From: DT-111 sp965263225 | GTDB taxonomy: Bacteria; Bacteroidota; Bacteroidia; Chitinophagales; Saprospiraceae | Assembly (NCBI GenBank): GCA_965263225.1 | Contig: CBDHHG010000045.1 | Location: 62,001-126,000 of the forward strand | Direction: 5' to 3' | Length of the DNA: 64,000 nucleotides | Shown here: piece by piece, positions 9,605 through 17,306 of the stretch | Layout: each line of letters begins with the position of its first letter | Numbering within the stretch: the stretch's first letter is position 1 | Program-made: the position numbers and the translations under genes | The notes under the pieces: generated by a model | Seen by the model: only the letters and a program-made list of their open reading frames with translations | What the model was told of the DNA's origin: nothing | Database searches by the model: none

Positions 9605-11020
9605 ATGCGAAGATATATAAAGGCATTATTACTGGCTATCGGGGCCTTCTTCACCTCCTGTGAAGGCTTGGTAGATGGTATTAATGACAATCCGAACGAT
9701 CTCTTTATTTCAGATGTTGATGCTCAGTTATTTTTAACTGGAGCACAATTGGCCAATGCTCAGGCACAGGCGGGACACCTTAATCGTATCGCTGGCATGT
9801 ACTCGGGGCAATTGGTAGGCTTTACCTCCCTCTACTCCAATATATATGGCTTTTCATTGTCCACGGTCGAATCAAATGGTGTTTGGAGTCGAATCTATGT
9901 AGGAACTATCCCTAATGTACAGCACCTCCGTAGCCTAGCACCTGCTGATAAATTATTGGTAGGGATTACTAATATTGTCGAGGCACATGCCATCGGTACT
10001 GCAGCCTTGTTGTTTGGTGATGTACCGTATTCAGAAGCCAATAATTCGGAGATCGACGATCCTAAGTTTGATGGACAGGTTTCCGTGATCCAGGCAGCGA
10101 TCAACTTGATCGATAAAGGGATTGCGGATCTTGCGAGCGCTTCCAGTAGAGAACTAACAGAAGATATCTATTTTGAAGGAGATGCTGATCAATGGATTGC
10201 CGCAGCGAATACACTAAAGGCTAGATATTTGCTGAATTTGCGGGATTATGCCGGAGCATATACTGCTGCACTGCAAGGCATAAATGATCCAGATGGTTCG
10301 ATGAAGTATATTCCTCGTGGTAGTCCGGATATAGCAGAAGGAGATAAGAATATGTTCTGGACGATTCTAGAGGGTTCACGGGCTGGGGACATCGGTAATA
10401 CAAACAGCTATTTACTGCAAATACTGGATGCGAACAATACACTTTCCAGAAATAATGCTAAAACTGATGAAGGGGCTCGTCTGGCCTATTTTACCATTGA
10501 TGAGAACTCTGGAAGTGCTAATGAAGGAATCATTGAACAATTTGAACCCCAGAACCTAGTCACCTATGCTGAAAACCAGTTGATTCTAGCAGAAACTGCC
10601 GCGAGAACTACCGATTTCAGTATTGCACTAGGACACCTCAACACACTCAGAGCTTGGCTAAATGCTGGCGGTGGAGTGAATGAGAACTTCCAAGATGGAT
10701 CAATCCGTTATGATGCCTATACTGCCGATGATTTTGCGGCTGGGGGCATGGAAAATGCGGATAATATTGATGCTACAGATGCTCTTTTACGTGAAATCTT
10801 CGAGGAGCGTTACGTATCTGGTTTTGGCATGTATATGCCATTCAATGATGCACGTCGATTGCGCAAATCTGATCCAGATTTAGCTGTACCTTTCTTCATG
10901 GTGGATGGGCCTCCTCCTCCTTATGCGGAGAGATTGCCATACTCTTTTGACGAAATCAATTCCAATGAGAACATAGCCTCCGATCCTGGCATCTTTGCGA
11001 AGACACCAATTAATGAGTAA
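9605..11020 (+). CDS. SusD/RagB-family nutrient-binding lipoprotein
   Basis: This is the surface-exposed lid and ligand-binding partner of the SusC-like barrel just upstream. The 471-residue product begins with a lipoprotein signal whose lipobox ends at Cys19 (FFTSC), followed by EGLVDG, an acidic stretch consistent with surface export in Bacteroidota. Next comes NPNDLFISDVDAQLFLTGAQL, typical of the SusD-like_2 subgroup, and helical TPR-like segments. The C-terminal part contains EEIFEERYVSGFGMYMPFNDARRL, the usual SusD region. A strong terminator follows at 11103-11146, closing a two-gene operon. Confidence 0.93.
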   Translation: MRRYIKALLLAIGAFFTSCEGLVDGINDNPNDLFISDVDAQLFLTGAQLANAQAQAGHLNRIAGMYSGQLVGFTSLYSNIYGFSLSTVESNGVWSRIYVGTIPNVQHLRSLAPADKLLVGITNIVEAHAIGTAALLFGDVPYSEANNSEIDDPKFDGQVSVIQAAINLIDKGIADLASASSRELTEDIYFEGDADQWIAAANTLKARYLLNLRDYAGAYTAALQGINDPDGSMKYIPRGSPDIAEGDKNMFWTILEGSRAGDIGNTNSYLLQILDANNTLSRNNAKTDEGARLAYFTIDENSGSANEGIIEQFEPQNLVTYAENQLILAETAARTTDFSIALGHLNTLRAWLNAGGGVNENFQDGSIRYDAYTADDFAAGGMENADNIDATDALLREIFEERYVSGFGMYMPFNDARRLRKSDPDLAVPFFMVDGPPPPYAERLPYSFDEINSNENIASDPGIFAKTPINE

Positions 11021-11102
11021 AAACCAGAAGTCGGGGAGTTGCTGAACCAGGCCGCTTTCCCAATAGAACATTATACTCCTGTTTAATCAAGAAATCATAA
11101 GC

Positions 11103-11146
11103 CATCCCGCACTTAGGCAAATTGTCAGGTGCGGGATGTTTGTTTT
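11103..11146 (+). terminator. Rho-independent terminator after SusC/D pair 1
   Basis: CATCCCGCAC at 11103-11112 pairs with GTGCGGGATG at 11129-11138 around a 16-base loop and is followed by TTTGTTTT. It ends the susC/susD transcript. The sigma-factor fragment begins at about the same place, so that fragment lacks its own upstream region. Confidence 0.8.
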
Positions 11147-11375
11147 GGGGAAAGCCTGGCATCTTGCCTTTCAAGCGAAAAGTTCCTTCAAAACCTGGGT
11201 CTACCGGATTGTAGTCAATCAATTTCTCAAGACCAAGAGGAAACCTATGGAGGACCGCTGGGAAAATTTAGAAGATTTTGCGCGTGAACTCGATGCTATT
11301 CCCAATCCAGAACTGACTCTGGAGGAAGAACAAGAGCTCCTCAACGATAAAGATTTACATAAATATTTCGAATAG
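11139..11375 (+). pseudogene. ECF sigma-70 factor remnant
   Basis: The reading AWHLAFQAKSSFKTWVYRIVVNQFLKTKRKP matches region 2 of ECF sigma factors (the helix that recognises the -10 element, usually KAW..L..F.G.SSFKTWLYRIA.N..L...RK). Upstream residues of region 2 are missing: the reading begins in the terminator of the SusD gene. The frame ends at 11373-11375 after about 40 acidic residues, with no region 4 (the -35 binding helix). It is therefore a fragment, not a working sigma factor. Its position right after a SusC/D pair suggests a lost regulatory gene, but that is inference. Confidence 0.6.
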
Positions 11376-11428
11376 TCTGTCACACCTTGGCAGTGCTTGG
11401 GTCCAATGTTCAAACTAAATATTTGAAC

Positions 11429-12328
11429 ATGATCAGTACTGCGAAAAGAACCATTACCGCTGCCTTCCCATTCGAATCAAAATATGTTGAAATAAAAGGC
11501 AGTAAGAGCCACTACATTGATGAAGGACAAGGTGCGCCAATGCTTTTCATTCACGGCAACTCTACTTCCTCTTACTTATGGCGCAACATTATTCCCCACC
11601 TTACCGATCACGCCAGATGTATCGCCCTGGATCATATCGGCTTGGGAAAGTCCGATAAACCAGATATTGATTATGGCTTCGAAGATTCTTTTTCATATCT
11701 AGAGGCCTTTATAGAAAAATTGGGATTGAAGGATATCACCTTGGTGATCCATGACTGGGGCGGCAGTATGGGATTTCATTATGCCAATGCGCATCGAGAG
11801 AATGTGCGGGCCATTGCTTTCATGGAGGCATCAATTGATGTGCCACGCTACGAAACAATGCCAACCAGCGTGAATATGGGATTGGCAATGATGCGATCCA
11901 AGCTGTTTGGTGGCTTCCTGGTGAAACGAATGAATATATTCATCAAGAAGATGTTACCCGATTTGATCAGCCGCAAACTGACTCCCAAAGAGTTGGCTTA
12001 TTACGGAGCGCCATATACTACTGTAGAGAGTAGAAAGCCCCTATTGGTCTGGCCGCGAGAAGTGCCGATCAAAGGAAAGCCACAGGCAAGCCATGATAAG
12101 GTGAAGGCCTACGCCAATTAGCTGAAGGAAACGGATATTCCCAAACTCTGCTTGTATGTCACGCCCGGGATTGCTTTGCAGGCTCCAGATCTAGAAATTA
12201 TCAAGCAGGAATTCAAAAATACCCAATTGGTATACCTAGGTGAGGGGCTTCATTTTATGCAGGAAGATTATCCCCATGAAATTGGAGAGCACATACGCGA
12301 GTGGTATCAAGAGAGCGTAGCTAGTTAA
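11429..12328 (+). pseudogene. Haloalkane dehalogenase (DhaA/HLD-II type), interrupted by one in-frame TAG
   Basis: This alpha/beta hydrolase would remove halide from haloalkanes. Visible landmarks are the HGNSTSSYLW oxyanion segment, the nucleophile elbow HDWGGSMG (Asp plus the adjacent halide-binding Trp), the cap domain, and HFMQED with the catalytic His near the C-terminus. A TAG at 12119-12121 splits the gene. Reading through it continues in the same frame (LKETDIPKLCLYVTPG...) to a TAA at 12326-12328. In the family this position is Trp (A..NWL....PKL), so a single TGG to TAG change explains the break. The ATG at 11429 is preferred over a TTG at 11387. A second, only distantly related dehalogenase lies at 21735. 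Either a recent nonsense mutation or a sequencing error. Confidence 0.85.
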
Positions 12329-12376
12329 AGCGAAAAACGCTTGTACCAAATGGATCTACCGTATAGACCCAATGTA

Positions 12377-12405
12377 AGCGGGACCCCTAATTCCAGGGCC
12401 CCGCT
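12377..12405. terminator. Bidirectional hairpin between convergent genes
   Basis: AGCGGGaCCC pairs imperfectly with GGGccCCGCT around a short AT-rich loop, at 12377-12405. It sits between the plus-strand dehalogenase and the minus-strand gene at 12461 and can serve both. The T-tract is weak. Confidence 0.6.
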
Positions 12406-12460
12406 AATGCTTTACTTATCTTTCTGCATCCGAATTAGGATGTTCATCATCCTGTGCTAG

Positions 12461-13048
12461 TTATAAACTCATGTTTTTGGTAAAAACACGTTTTCCATTG
12501 TCTACAATCACGGTGTAGAAGCCGTCAGGTAATTGCTTTAGTTTATAGCCTCTTTCAATCACGGCTTCGTCTTCGATGGTCTCTTGAAACTGAATGTTGC
12601 CCCGCATATCCATTACTAGTAGCTGAACGTCGCTTTTTGTAGGATTCAGTAGAGAAATGTTCAACTTCCCTCTCTTCTTGCTTACGCTAGCTGGGAAGTA
12701 GGCAGCTCGCTGATTCTCATCCATGCTAACTCCTTCGCTAGTGATGGAAATCGGCTGTACTGTTTCCTGATGCTCAGATATGACCGTCAAGATATACGCT
12801 CCTTGTGTCAATTGCTGAAGATCAAATACACTCTCGAATTGTTCAGAAGCTACAACATTCTCTTCCAATACGGTTGCGCCAGTTAGATCTTGAATCTTAA
12901 CGGCAGCTTTCGCAGAGCCGTGATCCAAAGAAAGGTGAAGCTTGTTGTCTACTACTTTTATAACCGGAATGTAATTGTTAGCCAAGGCTGTATTAACAAA
13001 CAATAAGCTCATGGCTGCACTGATCAAAACACTCTTTATTGTCTTCAT
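12461..13048 (-). CDS. Secreted T9SS-sorting-domain-like protein
   Basis: A 195-residue exported protein. The signal peptide runs to about residue 23 (SLLFVNTALA). Two immunoglobulin-like beta-sandwich repeats follow. The first contains VKIQDLTGATVLEENV and LTQGAYILTV; the second contains VQLLVMDMRGNIQFQETI and LPDGFYTVIVDNGKRVFTKNMSL. Both resemble the T9SS type A C-terminal fold (V.I.D..G........L..G.Y.l.v......k.i), so the whole mature protein is built of two sorting-domain-like units with no other cargo. It could be a small surface protein or an adhesin subunit. It is transcribed alone; its upstream region holds the TTTAAACATGAACT repeats. Confidence 0.7.
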   Translation of the reverse strand: MKTIKSVLISAAMSLLFVNTALANNYIPVIKVVDNKLHLSLDHGSAKAAVKIQDLTGATVLEENVVASEQFESVFDLQQLTQGAYILTVISEHQETVQPISITSEGVSMDENQRAAYFPASVSKKRGKLNISLLNPTKSDVQLLVMDMRGNIQFQETIEDEAVIERGYKLKQLPDGFYTVIVDNGKRVFTKNMSL

Positions 13049-13076
13049 AATAATACGTTTTAAAAAAATTGATTAG

Positions 13077-13188
13077 AGTTCATGTTTAAATTTTCATGCT
13101 TGGCCACCGCAGCGGGTTGATGGAATTTAAAGCACACTCTTGATTTCGAAAATAGCTGAATAGCCTGCTATTCAGCAAGTTCATGTTT
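13077..13188. repeat. Related partial copy of the MITE-like element
   Basis: The left edge carries the same AGTTCATGTTTAAA (13077-13090) as the element at 16865. It is followed by a nine-bp hairpin at 13155-13176 and a repeated AGTTCATGTTT (13178-13188) in direct rather than inverted orientation. I read it as a diverged or rearranged family member lying just upstream of the gene at 12461-13048. Confidence 0.5.
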
Positions 13189-13528
13189 GTTGAGTCCTAG
13201 ATATGCGTCCAAACGGAATCCGGAATTGGTGACGTACCAACACTTAGGGAATATTCGTGTATTCCATGCGATTATCCGGCTCAGTCCGTCCTTTCACTGA
13301 CCTAAACCTCAGACGTTAATGTGATAAAATGATTTTTTAATTCTGACCTCAATGCTACTCAGAGAGGTATTTATGTGAAATGATTTAAAACTCCTTTCTA
13401 TACGCGTTTACCTTTAAGCACCTGATCAATGTTAACTCTACAGAATATTGATCTGCTGCTTGTGATTAAATACAGGGCAAAATTAGAGCACTCCCTATCC
13501 CTGGTCTACCACAAAAACAACTACTTTT

Positions 13529-13584
13529 GATGTTATTTTAACCATGCAGGATGAAAAGGGTGTTTTTTGCGTTAAAATAACATC
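13529..13584. repeat. Perfect 14-bp inverted repeat
   Basis: GATGTTATTTTAAC at 13529-13542 is the exact reverse complement of GTTAAAATAACATC at 13571-13584, with a 28-base spacer. It lies downstream of the stop codon-distal side of no gene (gap between two minus-strand genes), so its role is open: a long stem, a regulator site pair or a mobile-element edge. Confidence 0.6.
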
Positions 13585-13720
13585 CTTGTGGCCAAACTTA
13601 ATTTGGTTTGGCTCAAAAATGGCAAAGAAAAGCTGTCATCAGGGGTGGGCTGATGGTATAAATTACGGCATCTGCAATCAGAAAAACTATAAAAGCTGGA
13701 TTTCAAGATTTTTATAAAAA

Positions 13721-16700
13721 TCACTCCCCTTTTTCACTTTGTATATAGAATCCCGTCTTTCGAATTTGCGCTATAAATGGCCTCCATTCTGCCTTCTCAA
13801 AAGTATCTACCTGATTCCCAAATAGTTCTACTGCTTGAGCGGCTTCCTGTACCAATTGTTTTTCCTGTGCAGAAATAGGCCTGGTTCTGGACATAGCAAT
13901 CCGTTGAATTCCTCTAACCTTGGAATAAGGGGTTACCATTAAAGTCTGCCAGGCGCCTACCTGGCGTGTTGGCCTTGGGGTTTGTCCCTTGGCCCTGAGC
14001 GCCACTAGTTGCTCCCGCATGGCTGCTATGCGTACCAATAGACCGGCTTTATCCGGATAATCCCAGGTTTGCAGCTGTTGCGCTAACTTGGACAAGGCTT
14101 CTTTTTTCCGATCTATGGACCGAAGGGCAGTACCCAGAATACCCACCTGTAGATCGACTTCCTTTTGGTAAGCGTACAGTTGCTCATCGATCTCCGGGGC
14201 CAAGTCAAATCTGGGGTCCGGAATAACTTTTACCAAGGTTGAGTCTTTTATGCCATCATATTCAAGCTTAAGCTTGTATTCCCCAGGGAGGACTGGAATA
14301 CCCCGCGTTTCGTCACTTACCCAAGCGCCTGGTAATAGCGAGCCTTGTTCATCTAGTTGCCAGATCAAATAATTGAGGCCTGTGCTTTTGGGCTTTGCGT
14401 TCATAATATTGATCAGCTTGCCGGCTGGATCATAGACCATAGCTGCGACAGTAGCCCCACTATCCACGGGCCCCTCAATAAAATAGGGAACCTTCGTTTT
14501 CTGAAAGACCTTGTTCTCGCCCTCAAAAGTGGTGTGAAAGCCCGTCCAGATATTCCCGGGAGGATTGATGAATAAACCTTTCACTTGTACTGCCTCATTC
14601 GTGGGCAAAGCAGTAAGCCCTTTCTTCAATTTTTTTCCAGCTACAGCTCGTAAAGCCCAGAGGTCATCGAGCACCCAAATAGCACGTCCAAACGTACCTA
14701 TCACCAAGGCTGATTCACTTTCTTGAATCTTAAGATCCATAGTAGAAACCGAAGGAAAGGCGTTTTTGAACTGCACCCAATTTTCCCCTTTGTCAATACT
14801 GATCCATAAGCCGTGCTCCGTTCCCAGGAAAACGAGATTTGGCTCCTCGGTATCCTGAACTACTGCCAAGGCGTAGCCCCGAACGGTATTGCCATCAATC
14901 ATACGTTTCCAGCTTTTACCATAGTCTTCGGTTTTGAAAAGGTAAGGCTCGTAGTCGCCTTTTCGATAATTGTTCACCACTACCCAGGCAGTACTGGGCT
15001 GGTGGGGGGAGGCATGAATACGTGGAATCCAGGCTTCCTTGGGCATCTCCTTGAGATTTGCCGTAAGATTGTTCCATTTTTTGCCGCCATCTCGGGAGAG
15101 GTGTAATTGCCCGTCGTCGGTACCCACCCAGATGATATTCCGATCCCGAGAGCTAGGGGCAATGGCCAAGATACTGTTGTAGTATTCGGCACCTGATATA
15201 TCCAGGGTTAGCCCGCCATAGTCCCCCTTTTGCTGTTCTGGATTGTTGGTTGAAAGATCGGGTGAAATAATCTCCCAGGTGGCGCCCTGATCCGTAGACT
15301 TGTGGACAAACTGGGAGCCATAATAGACGGTATGTTTATCGAATGGGTCTTTGGCAAAGGCAGCATTCCAATTAAAACGCAAGCTACTGCCTGCTGGAGC
15401 AATTCTGGGTTTGATATTGCTATAATAGCCGGTAAGTTTATCGTAGCGGTATAGCTCTCCGTTCTGAGATGTTCCATAGCCGAAACGAGAATTGTCTTCA
15501 TCCGGAGCAATGTAAAAGCCATCGCCTCCAACTAGATATTGCCAATACAAGGTACGAATACCTCCTCGCTTCCAGGTGTAGGCTGGTCCGGACCAGTTGC
15601 CGTTATCCTGCATGCCGCCATAGACATTATAAGGTAAGTCATTGTCCGCATTGATATGGTAGAACTGTGCTACGGGAATGTTTTCTGGAAAATACCAACT
15701 CTTCCCATGATCATAAGTAATTCCGATTCCACCATCCCCTCCTATAACAAAGTGTTGTGGGTCATTGGGGTTGACCCAGAAGGCGTGGAAGTCGGCATGA
15801 ATCCCTTTGGTCTCATCAGCGGGAATCATGGGCACAGGATCAAAGCTTTTCCCCCCATCATAACTGACATGAAGGGGTTGATAAATGTTATACAAACGAT
15901 TCGGATCTTTAGAATCAACAGCGAGTTCCTGAAAATAAAAAGGCCGATTGTTCGTGAATCGGGGGTTGTCGTTGATTTTACGCCAATGCTGCCCACCATC
16001 ATCACTTCGATATAGGGCATTTTTTTTGGCTTCCACCTTAGCATAAATCCGATTAGGATCTGATGGGGCAATGGCTAATCCGATCCGACCCAGTTCTCCT
16101 GCTGGTAATCCATCTGCTTCATTCAGCTGCTTCCAGTTCTTGCCCCCATCATAGGTCAGGAACAAGCCAGATCCAGGCCCACCCGAGCTGAAATAATAGG
16201 GTGTCCGACGATGTTCGTAAACGGCAGCAATCAATTTATTCGGGTTGCTGGGGTCCATAACCAGGTCCGCGATACCGGATTGATCATTGGTATACAAGAT
16301 CTTCTCCCAGTTTTTCCCTCCATCTGTCGTTTTGTACAGCCCTCTCGCCTCTCCAGGCGTCCAGGGATCGCCCATGGCCCCAATGTATACGACCTCTGGG
16401 TTCATAGGGTCAATGATAATTCGGTGGATGGTTTTGGTTGCTTCCAGTCCCAGCTGTTTCCAAGTTAGTCCACCATCCAGGCTTTTGAAGATGCCCATCC
16501 CCAAGTTCATGGAGTTGCGGGGATTACCTTCGCCAGTCCCGACCCATACCACGCTTGGATTGTTCTGTTGGATGGCAATAGCTCCAATGTTCTGTGTAGG
16601 TTGATCATCAAAGACTGGTCGCCAAGCGCTACCTCCATTTTCTGATTTCCAGACGCCACCAGAAGCTGCTCCTACATACATGATCTTGGGGTTACTTGCC

Positions 16701-16852
16701 ACGGCATCGATAGTGGTAATTCGGCCGCTCATATTGGCTGGGCCGACATTGCGGATCTTGAGATTTTGATACAGTGTCAAATCCAGAGGTTGAGCCTGAA
16801 TGAGGGACGGTCCCAGTAGTAACAGGAGCATCGATAGAAGTCGTTGAAACAT
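13721..16852 (-). CDS. VPS10/sortilin-type Asp-box exported protein
   Basis: An intact 1043-residue protein starting with a signal peptide (MFQRLLSMLLLLLGPSLIQA). It carries at least eleven Asp-box motifs S.D.G..W, such as KSENGGSAW, KSLDGGLTW, KTTDGGKNW, RSDDGGQHW and LSRDGGKKW. They form a VPS10/BNR propeller over roughly residues 30-720. The remaining ~320 residues hold an Ig-like segment (LPGEYKLKLEYDG) and an alpha-helical tail with the coiled-coil-like EKQLVQEAAQAVELFG. Proteins of this architecture are annotated as glycosyl hydrolase-like or sortilin-like in Bacteroidota, but no catalytic residues of a known hydrolase family can be assigned. It is a paralogue of the frameshifted gene at 917-3512. 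The MITE-like element begins 12 bases before its start codon and must contain or replace its promoter. Confidence 0.88.
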   Translation of the reverse strand: MFQRLLSMLLLLLGPSLIQAQPLDLTLYQNLKIRNVGPANMSGRITTIDAVASNPKIMYVGAASGGVWKSENGGSAWRPVFDDQPTQNIGAIAIQQNNPSVVWVGTGEGNPRNSMNLGMGIFKSLDGGLTWKQLGLEATKTIHRIIIDPMNPEVVYIGAMGDPWTPGEARGLYKTTDGGKNWEKILYTNDQSGIADLVMDPSNPNKLIAAVYEHRRTPYYFSSGGPGSGLFLTYDGGKNWKQLNEADGLPAGELGRIGLAIAPSDPNRIYAKVEAKKNALYRSDDGGQHWRKINDNPRFTNNRPFYFQELAVDSKDPNRLYNIYQPLHVSYDGGKSFDPVPMIPADETKGIHADFHAFWVNPNDPQHFVIGGDGGIGITYDHGKSWYFPENIPVAQFYHINADNDLPYNVYGGMQDNGNWSGPAYTWKRGGIRTLYWQYLVGGDGFYIAPDEDNSRFGYGTSQNGELYRYDKLTGYYSNIKPRIAPAGSSLRFNWNAAFAKDPFDKHTVYYGSQFVHKSTDQGATWEIISPDLSTNNPEQQKGDYGGLTLDISGAEYYNSILAIAPSSRDRNIIWVGTDDGQLHLSRDGGKKWNNLTANLKEMPKEAWIPRIHASPHQPSTAWVVVNNYRKGDYEPYLFKTEDYGKSWKRMIDGNTVRGYALAVVQDTEEPNLVFLGTEHGLWISIDKGENWVQFKNAFPSVSTMDLKIQESESALVIGTFGRAIWVLDDLWALRAVAGKKLKKGLTALPTNEAVQVKGLFINPPGNIWTGFHTTFEGENKVFQKTKVPYFIEGPVDSGATVAAMVYDPAGKLINIMNAKPKSTGLNYLIWQLDEQGSLLPGAWVSDETRGIPVLPGEYKLKLEYDGIKDSTLVKVIPDPRFDLAPEIDEQLYAYQKEVDLQVGILGTALRSIDRKKEALSKLAQQLQTWDYPDKAGLLVRIAAMREQLVALRAKGQTPRPTRQVGAWQTLMVTPYSKVRGIQRIAMSRTRPISAQEKQLVQEAAQAVELFGNQVDTFEKAEWRPFIAQIRKTGFYIQSEKGE

Positions 16853-16864
16853 TGGAGTGGCTTA

Positions 16865-17028
16865 AGTTCATGTTTAAAATCCAATAATTGGCCTGCAAAT
16901 GTTCCTATTTTGCTTATCCTTGGTTGTAGAACCCGGCTTGATAGCGCTGCTATCAGCCAGAACCTACGCCTCGTTTAAACAAAAAATGAATCATTTTCGG
17001 CTCAAAGACCGAAATTTAAACATGAACT
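16865..17028. mobile_element. 164-bp MITE-like element with 14-bp terminal inverted repeats
   Basis: AGTTCATGTTTAAA (16865-16878) is the perfect inverse of TTTAAACATGAACT (17015-17028). Inside is a hairpin GGCTtGATAGC-gct-GCTATCaGCC and no reading frame. The first ~36 bases recur as the inverted 31-bp repeat at 882-912, and the terminal 14-mer recurs at 13077-13090. Small size, terminal inverted repeats, no coding capacity and several copies fit a MITE or REP-like family mobilised in trans. No obvious target-site duplication was recognised. Confidence 0.6.
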
Positions 17029-17306
17029 AAATTTATGAGTGCAGAAATTAGTACAAAAGTTAGAAATAGCTAAAGAGTTCTGCAATTATTCCTAAACCTT
17101 CCGTAAGTAAAGAAAGCCATTACATCAGAAGCCTATGGTGTTAAGGGCTCGGTTTATAGCTGATTAGTGTTTCAAGTTAGATTCCCGACAAAGCCGAGGC
17201 GGGGTATCAATGGAAGATAGGCCCGAGTATTTTATGCTTTCTGAACATCTGACTAAAACGGGTGAAGAAGTGTGATACCCTTAAAGGTGAATATGATACA
17301 GTCTTC

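Larger units (their letters stand above)
13049..13720. other. Intergenic region with inverted repeats
   Basis: About 670 bases without a gene between two minus-strand genes. It contains AGTTCATGTTTAAA at 13077-13090, a second partial copy at 13178-13188, a GCTGAATAG/CTATTCAGC hairpin at 13155-13176, a 14-bp perfect inverted repeat at 13529-13584, and a GCCAAAC/GTTTGGC pair at 13591-13612. Confidence 0.6.
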
